This document shows, one piece after another, positions 53,801 through 64,000 of a DNA stretch of 64,000 nucleotides. The DNA comes from Xestospongia bergquistia. Lineage: Eukaryota; Porifera; Demospongiae; Haplosclerida; Petrosiidae. Below the pieces are notes generated by a model, which saw only the letters and a list, made by a program, of their open reading frames with translations, had not been told where the DNA came from and did not search any database. Positions within the stretch are counted from its first letter, which is position 1. Each line of letters begins with the position of its first letter. The stretch is from positions 124,001-188,000 of the forward strand of contig OZ014422.1 in assembly GCA_963965975.1 (NCBI GenBank). Direction: 5' to 3'. A program made the translations under genes and the position numbers.

Positions 53801-56249
53801 TTATCTGTTGTGAGGTAGGACATTGTATTGAGGATAATTATTTTGAAATGATTGTTGGCCATTATCAGCTTGAATTTTTGGCTCTCCAACTGGTTGTTGT
53901 TGTTGTTGTTGTTGTGGGTCTCCAATTGGTTGTTGTTGTTGTTGCTGTGGGTCTCCAATTGGTTGTTGTCGTTGTTGTTGTTGTTGTTGTGGGTCTCTAA
54001 CTGGTTGTTGTTGTTGCTGTTGTGGTTCTCTAATTGGTTGTTGTTGCTGTGGGTCTCCAATTGGTTGTTGTTGTTGTTGTTGTTGTTGCTGTGGTTCTCC
54101 AACTGGTTGTTTAAGATTATATAAAGATTTATCAACATGTAATGAATTAGGTACATATTGCCCATTGGATTGAATATCAACTACTTGTTGAGGTATACCA
54201 GTAGAATGTGACTGGACCACATGTTGTGTTGGTTGACGAGTTGTCTCATTATTATCTTTTGATATTACTTTATTTTGTTTGTTGATGTATTCCTTTGAAT
54301 AGTTACTTTGTTTGTCCTTTACTTTCTGATCAAATGTATCTTCTTTTTGGCTATTCAAAACTCTTCCTGCTTTTAATATTTCATCTTTATTTATTGGGGC
54401 ATTATCCTGTACATTAGTGTCTAATGACACCTTGTCTACTGGTTTTTTCTTTACTTCATCTTCTGGTAATTTATTTAGTAATACATTCTCTTCTTGAACT
54501 TTTACTATATCATTTTTAGTAATTCCTGGTTTGTTTAATAATATTGGTTTCTCTGCTAACTTACTAACAACATCTTCAACATGTTCAGATGATGATGAGG
54601 CATAAAGAAGAGTAGACATTGTACCAGCAGTCAATAAGAAAACCCCCATCATTAGTAATGTCTAAATAGTAAATGATGGATATTATATTGTTACCATGAC
54701 AACCTTACCATTGCTTTCCACTTATTGTTAACATTGTTGTTATTGTTAGTAGAGAGATACGCACTAGCTGGAAAAATATAACAAATAATGGCTCCACATA
54801 CTGCTCCAGTGAGAGATAGCACCAACTCAACTTTAATAAATTAATCTTATTATGATATTACAAATATTGAACTTACCATTAGGAATATAGACAGCTATAA
54901 GGAAAGCTGTAATTACTATACTAATAGTGACAGATATGTGTTTACCAGAAGGAAGATATTTCTCAGTCTATGATAAAGAGGTTATAAAGATAATAATGGC
55001 AAAGGTATATTATACTTTGCCATAGATCAGAGAATAAAGGGTAGATCGACAAGGATGAACCATGAATGGAAAACTGACTATAACAGACATTGTGAATCCT
55101 ATATTTATAAGATCATGCTACTTATTAGAAGGGGGTGTGGCTTACCACATCGAGTTACTTGAGCATATATTCCATCATCAAAGTTAGATAGTATATCTCC
55201 TTTCACACCAGTTGAAGAGAACGCAAGATGACCAAACAAAGAGACCTAACATATGTCATAATGACATCATTTATAAAAGACTTACTGAGCCATAGACTAT
55301 TGCAATCATCCATACAGCATATTTAACAATCATTTTCATACGTATTGAGCCATCTTCTGATCCTTCATGAATTTCTCCTACAATTTCTCTAGTGATTGGC
55401 ATAAGTTGTCTACACAGACACAGATATAATAATACTACTAACAATTACTTACTTACAAATGACAAGAAAATGCTAGAGCATATATTGGTAGAACATGGAA
55501 TGTTCCAGACCATCGCCAAAGATGAATATGAGTTTCTGTGATGTTACCGCTAATCTTTTCAATAGCATACACCATTAACTAATATAACAAGCTAATAACA
55601 GGGGTCACCATTAATAGAATTTACCTGAGCTGTTAACCAGATGTAGAAACACATGGAGAGTGCACTAATTTTACTGAGAGAATCTAAGTTTCGTATTAAA
55701 GTTAATGGAAACACTACAAATGCTGCCACAGCAAATAAGACAACTAGTCTTAACTGAGAACTGGCTGGAACATTAGTTAGCCATGCAACAACCATGGGAG
55801 CTAGATCAGCAACAATAACAAAAAAAGCAGCACAAGTCCCTATCAATAGAGCAATGGAACTAGAAAAAGTGCAATAATAAGTTGGATAGGTTCCAATGAC
55901 TTACGCTATCTCAATACAAAGTTTTCCGATACTTCCATATAGATCACGTGCTAATTTTAACCAAGAAACATATAATGTTATATAAATTGATCTTATTATA
56001 CCTATTCCTTCATATGAGATGGTTTTAGTAGCAAATATACTGTCTATCAGTAAGTGTCCAGACCATACTGTTAAGAGAGCACTAAATGCCAATAACAGAC
56101 ACCCCAGTAACACACCACACTATATAATGAGCTATTTAAATATCAGTGTATAAAGATAGTACCTGAGAAAAGCAGTAGGGTAGAGCTAGTAAAGATACAC
56201 CACATATGCTGTTTCCAAGATTAATCACCCATCTATAATCACCTTCCAT
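53801..56249 (-). CDS. SLC38A10: SLC38A10-like amino-acid transporter with Gln-rich tail
   Basis: About ten exons starting MEGDYRWVINLGNSICGVSL, the SLC38A10 N terminus. Eleven or so membrane helices follow with family blocks LLALPYCFSQCGVLLGCLLL, GTCAAFFVIVADLAPM, FPLTLIRNLDSLSKISALS, FHVLPIYALAFSCHLQLMPI, FTMSVIVSFPFMVHPCRSTL and VELVLSLTGAVCGAIICYIF. The last exon (53801 to about 54660) holds the final helix and a hydrophilic tail of roughly 260 residues, Lys/Glu/Val-rich then Gln-rich. SLC38A10 is defined by such a long cytosolic tail; it is reported to carry Gln, Glu and Asp in the secretory pathway. Head-to-head with the coiled-coil gene, 165 bp apart. Confidence 0.9.
53880..54112 (-). 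repeat. CAA/CAG-rich coding repeat, (Q)n-PIGDP
   Basis: Eight imperfect units of PIGDP, PIREP or PVGEP followed by 3-9 Gln in the SLC38A10-like tail. The complementary strand reads as poly-Leu and is a shadow. Mixed CAA and CAG codons suggest slippage. Confidence 0.88.
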
Positions 56250-56414
56250 TTGTTGAGACTAAGTCACACCCATAACCACGCCCCAAACCGCATGTGTTTT
56301 TACATGTAATTTCGTGGTCGCCAGACTCTATTGTTGACAGTTACTTTTAAAAAAACTTTAGCTTTTTTCTGGCAAAGATACGAGATTTAAAGTAGCGAAG
56401 TGTGGGATCCAATC

Positions 56415-59400
56415 ATGTCTACAAGCAGTAGTAGTACGAATATGAGTAATGCTGAAGGTTCGCCCCGTACTAAAGAACTTGGTAAGCTTTGAAAGGTGAT
56501 ATGAGCTACTGTTGGCCCTGATCGTTGCCATATAAGGCATTTTATAATTATCTCCCCTTATAATGGACTGATTTTTACAGATGATGATGAGGAGTGGGAT
56601 GAAGAAGAAGAAGATGAAATGATAATAGAATTGAGAGAGGTGTGGCGTCAATCAACAGCCACAGTGTCTCTTTTAGAAGAGAGTGGTGACTCACTGGATG
56701 GAGAAGATACTGAACAAATTAAAGTATAAAAATGAAGGTAGTTAGTGATGTATTTAATATATATTTGTAGACAAAACTACGTCTGTTACGAGAGTATGTT
56801 AATGACTTACAAGCTAGTTATGATGAATTATTAACAACTTTTGGCCAACTTGAAAATGCTGCTCGTGAGCGCATGGGAACACTCGAAAATAAGCTATCTA
56901 CTGCATTGAGTTGTGCTAAGGTACATTATCCATACACAGAAAGTAATTTAAGATGATAGTGTGGTTTGTAATAGGAGTTCCAAGATCGTTGCACTAACTT
57001 AGAATCACAAATTGATGAGTTAAAGAAAAACAATATCCCAGGTTACAATGAGGCACAACAGATTGAAGCTCTTGAAGATGATCTGTCATCAGTTTTGCAA
57101 GCTATTACTGAAGGCATTGAAAGTGGTGTATTAAAGGTACATATGTCTCTATGATATCACATATGATAACTACATCTACATTAGCTCTCTGAACTGAGGC
57201 TTTCAACTCAAGATACCCCTCTTCCTTTACAAGATATTGTACTAAACCACGCCCCTCCTGAAAGTATAAGTATTGAACCTAGTGATACGGGTGGAGTTTA
57301 TGAATGGCCCCTGGGAATAGGGTCAGGAAATAAACCAATGAAGCCAGATGAAAACACCAAGGTGGGTCAAGATGTTGATCCATATGTCAGCACAACTGAA
57401 TCAACTGGTGAGACAAGTTTTGGTCATGATGACTTAATTTTACAAGACAATGCTCACCACCTTACGCCCACTCATTATACTTCAATTCCTGTTAATTTAC
57501 TAACAGAATTAAACGAATGTGTCACTCCTGGAGAAGACTACACTTCTAGTGAGCCTCAGGCCAAAAATAATCAACAATATAGCAATGTCATACCAAGTGA
57601 TAATACTGAAAATAGAGAAAATGAAACCAATCAAAGAGATAATGTTATAAACACCTCAACTGTTTTTCAACAAACCAAGTCAACTATAGAAAGTTTGAAG
57701 CAACTACCTCACAGTCCAGTTAGTACTGACAGAGATCGTCTAACTCACAGTCCTGTTAGTACTGACAGAGATCATCTAACTCACAGTCCTGTTAGTACTG
57801 ACAGAGATCATCTAACTCACAGTCCTGTTAGTACTGACAGAGATCGTCTAACTCACAGTCCTGTTAGTACTGACAGAGATCGTCTAACTCACAGTCCTGT
57901 TAGTACTGACAGAGATCGTCTAACTCACAGTCCTGTTAGTACTGACAGAGATCGTCTAACTCACAGTCCTGTTAGTACTGACAGAGATCGTCTAACTCAC
58001 AGTCCTGTTAGTACTGACAGAGATCGTCTAACTTACAGTCCTGTTAGTACTGACAAAGATCGTCTAACTCACACTCCTGTTAGTACTGACAGAGATCATC
58101 TAAGTCATAGTCCTGCTCATAGTGATAAAGATCATCTAACTCATGGTCTTATCAATACTGACAGAGATCGTCTAACTCACAGTCCTGTTAGTACTGACAA
58201 AGATCGTCTAACTCACAGTCCTGTTAGTACTGACAGAGATCGTCTAACTCACAGTCCTGTTAGTACTGACAGAGATCGTCTAACTCACAGTCCTGTTAGT
58301 ACTGACAGAGATCGTCTAACTCACAGTCCTGTTAGTACTGACAGAGATCATCTAACTCATAGTCCTGCTCATAGTGATAAAGATCATCTAACTCGCAGTC
58401 TTATCAATACTGACAAAGATCGTCATACAACTCATTCTACACTAGACCAAAGGAATATTGTTGATAAGGGATTAGCTCACAGCACTTCAATTATAAATGA
58501 CCTCTCTTGGCAACATACTAGTACATCTGCTGAGGAGCAGTCAACTGGTTACCATGGCAACATTTCTTACCACACTCTTGAGATAGAGGTATATCATAAT
58601 AATATTCTAATTGCTATTAATGTTGTCTTAATTAAAGGAGCTGCAAACTAGTGGAGGAGAAGAACAAGGAACATGTGTCTCATCTCCTTATTCTAAAGAA
58701 AAATGGAATGAAGATTTGAATGATGATAGCATTTTAACTCAGGTAATAATTTATATTAGTAGTTATTAATAGTTATTAAATAATATAGTTATTAGAACGG
58801 GACTGTCATATTGCTGAACTAGAGACACGAATACAAGATCTAGAGCACCAATTACAAGAAGCTGAGCATTCTCATCTCTCTACTCAATCAGCTCTTACTG
58901 AAGCCCAAAATGCAATGAGAAATTATCAATGGAGTGCTGTAAGTGTTACTACTATAATGAGTACTATTGAACTAGAACTGGTCAAACTGGTTTACTATAC
59001 TGGTTGAACTATATGGTTTTACTCTAGGTTAGTAAACAAGAGGACAAAATGAAGCACGTTTTAGCTGAAGTGGATCAACTGACAACAGATCAAAATAAAC
59101 TCGAGCAACAAATTGAAGAAGAGAGAAAGAAAGTGAGAGAATTGGAATTAGCTCGAGATACTGCCCTGAGTGAAGTCGAGATGCTACATCAGCAAATAAC
59201 ATCACTTTCAACAGTACATGTAAATAAACATAATTACTATTATTAAATACACACATCAATAGTATTCTCACTATATAATTATAGTAATCACTAATTTATT
59301 GTTTTTAGAATGAACCTGTAAAGGAGTTTACTACAGAGGAATTAAAAGCACATCATGCTGTAGTAAAGACACAATTAGCATTACAAGATGTACGACTTCA

Positions 59401-62400
59401 ATCACTGTCAGATGAGAGTGATACTTTACTTCATCAAAGACAAACTTTACAACAACAATGTCAAGAAGTGGAAGGACAAGTCAATTTATTGCAAGGAGCA
59501 TTGAGATCAGCTCAACATGAGACTCACAGGCTTCAAGCTACCTCTGCTGGCAAAGAAGCTGAATTGAAGAGATTGTTAACAGCAATCAACACTACCAGAG
59601 CTCAAGTATGTTTAATAATGAGTGTCAGTTAATTATACTGTCACCTCTAGTTATCATCTCTTCATAAAACATCTCACCCAATGGAAGAGTCTAGTGCTAA
59701 TGACGTTAATAATGTAAGTTGTATAGAATAAAAACAAATAGTGTTATTTAGTACCTGTTAATTATAACAGGAGAATGAACAAGCTGTCCAAGGATTAGAG
59801 AGAGATGTGGTGTATTTAAAGAAACAATGGGAGGAGCTTTGTATGGAGCTAGGAAACCACGAAGCTGCTATTGCTACATTAACTGGACGAGAGTTGACAT
59901 TAGCTAGTGAACTTGATCAACGCGAGGCACGTATTCTAGAACTAGAGGCATTATTGCAAGCATTAGAAATAGCTGGTGATAGTCGAGGGAGATCACTCAC
60001 TCGTAGCCAAGTCTCTCTTGATATCCTTCGTGCTGATCTGTCTAAAACTCGAGATGATTATCATACTACGTGTGATCAGGTAGTGTTATTACTATAGAGT
60101 GTATGTACAATGATGTTTGCATTAATAGATGAAAGAAATGCACCGGAAATTACAAAAAGCTGTTGTATCATTAGTTGGACAATTAGAGCTCTTCAAAGCT
60201 GAAGTTTGTTATTAGTAGTACTACTGATACTCTATTGTTTGATGTGTTTTATTTTAGGTATGTGATCGTAATGAACGGATTGCACAATTAGAAAAGGAAC
60301 AAGAAGAATTGTGGAGTCTTTATCATCAAACTAACTATTGTTTGAAGGAGGAAGAAGCTCTCAAAGAAGAGAGAGAAAATCGTTTGCAAGTGCTTGAAGA
60401 AGAATTAGTAATGGCCAGAAAGAACGTTGAAGAAATGGAAGCCTTGCTTGAAGCAGATAATCAAAGTCGATTGAATGATCTGGAGTATCAGAAAGCTGTT
60501 CTACTTGACTTGTGTCATCAACTTGGTTCTACAGATCTTGTAAGTTGATAGCTAATAGCATTCATGGAATAAGAGGGTGTGGCCTGTTGATATTTAAAAC
60601 TCAACTTTATTGATTTCTCTTCTTCAGACAATGACCCAACCCACTAGTCTGCAAGCTAAATTAACTCAGAGAGATCAATTGTTACAAAATTTACAAGATC
60701 AGACATCCCAGCTGTTAGAAAACCACACTGTTGCTTTGCAAGAGGTATCAAGTTACCCTCCATAATAAGTTGACATTAACCTTTTTAGGTTGAAAGGCGA
60801 CAAAAACTTGTAAAAGAGTTGGAATCAAATATTGTCTCCTCTTCAGCAGTATGTGATACCTTAGAAAAAGAGGTAACAATAATAATAATAATAATAATAA
60901 TAAAAATGATGATGATGATAAATAGATTATTTAGAATTTCCTGTCCTTGATAGGTTGCTGAAGGCCACAACAAACTAGCCACAATTCAAAGACAATTGGT
61001 TGATAGTGAACAAGAGAAAGCTGATATAGAACAACAGCTGGTCAAGTTACAGAAGGAATCAGAAGAGGTGTGTCGAAGTCTTGAGAGTGCTCTGAGAAAG
61101 AACTCTCTCTTGAGGCAACAAAATGAAGACACTATGTCAGCTCTCCAGGCACAGTTAGATGCTGAACGATCGGTTCATGTTCAATTAGAGACTCGTGTGA
61201 GAGAGCTAGTTAGCGGAGTACAAGAGAGAGAAGAAGAAGTCAAAGATCTTCGTAGTACAGTCTCTGATTTAGAATTTGAAAACACTCGATTACTAGCAGA
61301 TAAATCACACAGCGATACTGTTCTATCTAGTCTACACGAACAGGTGATTAAGTCAACTATAAAATGTCTTGTATAATCCTCCTTTTTCCTAGTTGGATGA
61401 AGACAGTAATAAGTATCAGACGATGCGTGAAGAGTTGGGAGAGAGTCTCAAGTTAATAGAAGAGTTAAAATCTCAATTGTCACATGCCAGTGTTAAACAA
61501 GACGTGACTCAGAGTATAGCTGATGAAAGACTACAAGAAGTGTCAACTTTACAAGAGCAATTACAACAAGCAATTACTCATACTACTCGTCTGGAGGATG
61601 AGGTGAGAAGATGTTGATTAACTAATAATATACTTATTGATGATATGAACCCTATCTTACCACATGAAAAGACTGTTGTATTAAATATAATTGGGTAGTT
61701 GTTGGCACAATAAAATGGTGTCATTTAGTTTTCAATAACTCTACCATAAATAAACATCTTTCTAGAAATTCAGTGATGTTCAAATTACATTGTTTAGCTC
61801 AAAGTTGCTAGAGTGGGTGAAAGAAACTTGGAGAATAGTTATTCTAACAAAATTATAACTCTTGAAGAAACAACTAGTACATTGAAGACATTAGTATGTA
61901 TAGTATACTACCCTATTTATCATATTATCTTTATTAACTACAGTATGAGACAAAATGTGTTGAACTTGAACAACTTAAGTTAGATCATCAACTGTTAATT
62001 GAAAAAGATTCCCTTATTTCTCAACAGGTATAGATGTGTGTTAATACAAGCTAATCTGTCTGTCTCTATGTAGCTTGAAGAGTGCCACAAAGAATTGGAT
62101 ATATGCAAGCAACGTGCTACTCAACTAGACTCACAATATCAGAACACACTTCAAGAGTTGAATCATGCTCAAAGTGAATTAAAAAGCTTCCAAGTAATGT
62201 AACCTCTGTACTTGAACAATAATCATGTTGTATTTCAGGAGAGCAGACATAACAATGAAAGAGATACCAACAGGAAAAGGATGAGAGTATTAAATGAGAA
62301 AGTGACCTTGTTAGAGACACAACTAACTGACTCACATCAAAGACTGCAACAGACTGAGGACTCACTCCACTCTACTGAGGAGGAAAAGAGGAAACTATTA

Positions 62401-63194
62401 CAGAAGCTAAGTTAGTTAAGATAACACACCCACACTCTATTCATTGTTTCTAACAACATGCAGGTGCACTCGAAGAACATTACAACACATTAATACGTAA
62501 TCATTCACAATTGAAATTATTACTCTCTCGTTCACAAAATCAATACGAGAAACAACACAAACGTTATACATCTCTCCAAAGTGAGTATGATCAAATGGCT
62601 GAACAAATATCAGAGTGGGCTGAGAGCCATCGATCTTCAAGTGAAGCTCTTGTAAAGAATATCAAGTATGTGTTTAGAGTAAACAAGAATTTCTATGGAT
62701 ACTTTTATTTGCTAGGGAACAAGAAAAAGAAATAAATTCTTTGAAATGTAAACAACAACTATTAAAAAATGAAAATGAAACATTACGTGAACAATTACAA
62801 GACAAGGCTCAAACCAGTAGTGGCAACTCTCAAGGAGCAAACTCGCTCGACTCCACACTTCGCAAACTAGAGTTACAATATCAACAAACACTAGAGAAAG
62901 GAATGTATGTTGTAAACATTTCTTGGACAATGTATGATGTTTTATTTTAGTTCCAGTACCAGTGGACTAGATACATCAGGTTACTCTAGTCCAGCAGAGT
63001 CATCAGATGATTTAGATAAGGCTTATTGGATACGACGAGCTGGAGAGGTATTATTAATGTCTCCTTCTTTCATTTTTAATTTTATTTGTTGTTTGTAGTT
63101 GTCTGTACAACTTCAGGAAAGTAGTGAGTACTGGTCTGCTAAAGTACGAGAGCAATCTCTCAAGTTGGAAAAGTTTGAAAACCATCATTGTTAA
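56415..63194 (+). CDS. Large coiled-coil protein with central 12-residue repeat
   Basis: About 25 exons, roughly 1,750 residues, starting MSTSSSSTNMSNAEGSPRTK. An acidic segment (DDDEEWDEEEEDEMIIELRE) leads into coiled coil (KLRLLREYVNDLQASYDELL, FQDRCTNLESQIDELKK). One long exon (about 57183-58590) carries a disordered region with 20 units of HSPVSTDRDRLT. The rest is heptad coiled coil to the end (for example ERDCHIAELETRIQDLEHQL, ELQYQQTLEKG), finishing SGYSSPAESSDDLDKAYWIR and LKLEKFENHHC, stop 63192-63194. No membrane anchor or globular domain seen. Golgin, centrosomal or ciliary rootlet proteins look like this, but I cannot assign one. Phase-0 and phase-1 junctions looked consistent where checked; a few small exons near 61.8 kb are uncertain. 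Confidence 0.75.
57710..58429 (+). repeat. 36-bp coding minisatellite, 20 copies, with higher-order repeat
   Basis: Exactly 20 contiguous 36-bp units encode HSPVSTDRDRLT or a variant (720 bp). Units 11-13 (DHLS, HSPAHSDKDHLT, HGLINTDRDRLT) recur as units 18-20, so a seven-unit block was itself duplicated. Many interior units are identical at the DNA level or differ by one base. Confidence 0.95.
60872..60925. repeat. (AAT)n / (GAT)n microsatellite
   Basis: AATAATAAT run changing to GATGATGAT in an intron of the coiled-coil gene. Confidence 0.85.
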
Positions 63195-63730
63195 TTGTGT
63201 TTGTTATAAATTTTTTGTTATTACAACAACAACAATTACATTATTCATAAATTTGGTTCCTTTTGAACAATATTGTAATTATGACATTCATTATTTTGCA
63301 GGTTCTTTTTGTAACATTTCAAAGAACCAGTTTTGTGTTATACAAAGTTGTTGCCATGAGAGCGCGCGCGTAACCATACTCCGTATATTCATAGATGGGG
63401 GGGGACATCATGTATATTGTTTTCATTGGGTAGTGGTCGCGAGGTAGAATTTGATTGGTAGCGGCGCTTTTGGCCTCGGCATGTCAAAAGTACTTGTGTT
63501 TGTACTCTCATTCCTTTGAAAACTGCCGCCCTAAACCACAAGCATACCTCCGGCGTCTAATCTACTATACCTTTGTTCATATGTATGGCCCCAGCGACAG
63601 CTCATTGGATTGATTGCTAACGTAGCAGTAGATCGCGAATTGTAAGTTAAGTGATTGTGCTAATATCTACACATTTTAAAGAAGACATTTTGCTAGTTTA
63701 AACTAAAAAAACAGATCGAGAGAAGCTATT
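63195..63730. other. Intergenic region and RGS-gene promoter
   Basis: The first part is AT-rich 3' flank of the coiled-coil gene. From about 63360 it turns GC-richer (GAGCGCGCGCG, TAGCGGCGCTTTTGGCC) and contains CCAAT-box complements (ATTGG at about 63425, 63454 and 63605), as expected for the promoter of the next gene. No RNA gene recognised. Confidence 0.45.
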
Positions 63731-64000
63731 ATGGCTGTTGATCATGAATTAGCTCTGGAGGAAGCACTCCAACGTATTGGTGGAGACACGAACGAGTCGG
63801 ACGAAGATAACATGAGTGTTGTCTCTGGCTATGAGGGACAAGAAGAAGAAGAACAAGCACCATCTTACACAACATCTCATAGACTGTTTCCTCGAACTAG
63901 CCAAGTGCCGTCTTCTGTCTCTCTCAAACAAATACTAGATGATGAGAGATCGTTCACTTTATTTCGAAGATTTCTCAAGGACCAATGTATCTCTCGTAAT
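63731..64000 (+). CDS. RGS-domain protein, 5' part only
   Basis: Open from MAVDHELALEEALQRIGGDT to the window edge (90 residues). The N terminus is acidic and probably disordered (DTNESDEDNMSVVSGYEGQE), followed by SSVSLKQILDDERSFTLFRR and FLKDQCISRN. The last block has the start of an RGS fold: the S-L-x-x-I/L-L-D-D and F-R-x-F-L pattern seen in Axin and several RGS families. RGS domains accelerate GTP hydrolysis on G-alpha subunits or act as scaffolds. The rest lies outside the window, so subfamily cannot be decided. Confidence 0.65.
   Translation, partial: MAVDHELALEEALQRIGGDTNESDEDNMSVVSGYEGQEEEEQAPSYTTSHRLFPRTSQVPSSVSLKQILDDERSFTLFRRFLKDQCISRN

Noticed and set aside
53852-54124. Plus-strand Leu-rich ORF suggesting a membrane protein
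   Set aside because: It is the complement of the Gln-rich repeat in the SLC38A10-like tail.
57710-58429. 36-bp repeats at CRISPR-like length
   Set aside because: Perfectly in frame, contiguous and coding; no spacers and no cas genes.
63124-63447. A 107-residue plus-strand ORF at the end of the coiled-coil gene
   Set aside because: Different frame from the last coiled-coil exon, hydrophobic and Cys-rich by chance, no splice support.

Overview
The window looks like a piece of a compact, AT-rich, intron-rich animal genome. The genes are broken by many short GT-AG introns (often 40-60 nt), lie tens to hundreds of bases apart, and are a metazoan set: an NCLX-type Na+/Ca2+ exchanger, meteorin-like, Hrs/HGS, trefoil-bearing GH31 glucosidase, PEX10, ATAD5, CD225/dispanin and an RGS protein. 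A demosponge (Amphimedon-like) is my best guess, inferred from gene style and density and not from any search. I see no bacterial operons, CRISPR arrays, tRNA or rRNA genes, or intact transposons with coding capacity.

Layout. 0-7.3 kb: a CXXC-containing ATAD5/Elg1-like clamp unloader (-), PDAP1 (-), CPSF4 (+), RPS9 (-), BUD31 (+). 7.3-12.3 kb: an unassigned beta-propeller-like gene (-), a 1.4 kb empty stretch, and a secreted EMI-like protein (-). 12.4-21 kb: a membrane-anchored double-trefoil GH31 glucosidase (+) and a PAF-acetylhydrolase with a repeated tail (-). 21-30 kb: a leucine-rich-repeat protein (-), NCLX (+), meteorin-like (+), PEX10 (-), and B3GNTL1/QTGAL (+). 30-34 kb: a hAT-like MITE, an NDUFA3-like gene (-), a broken partial duplicate of a PP1-like phosphatase, a GC-rich repetitive block, then the intact phosphatase (+). 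34-41 kb: a CD225/dispanin gene (+), a giant polytopic membrane protein (-), a Cys-rich membrane protein (-), ROMO1 (+), and RPL10 (-). 41-56 kb: NOL10 (+), a triple-PH/SH3 adaptor (-), an intronless sulfatase (+), HGS/Hrs (-), and an SLC38A10-like transporter (-). 56-64 kb: a coiled-coil protein with a 20-copy minisatellite (+), and the start of an RGS-domain gene running off the right edge.

Most genes sit in head-to-head pairs separated by about 37-300 bp, so they probably share bidirectional promoters. Several of these promoters carry CACGTG E-boxes, and others carry NRF1-like palindromes. Some pairs make functional sense (RPL10 with NOL10; RPS9 with BUD31). The most unusual observation is the in-frame CXXC CpG-binding finger near the N terminus of the ATAD5/Elg1-like AAA+ protein. 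Gene models were spliced by eye; the reading frame was checked arithmetically through every junction only for the ATAD5-like, adaptor, CD225 and NDUFA3-like genes.
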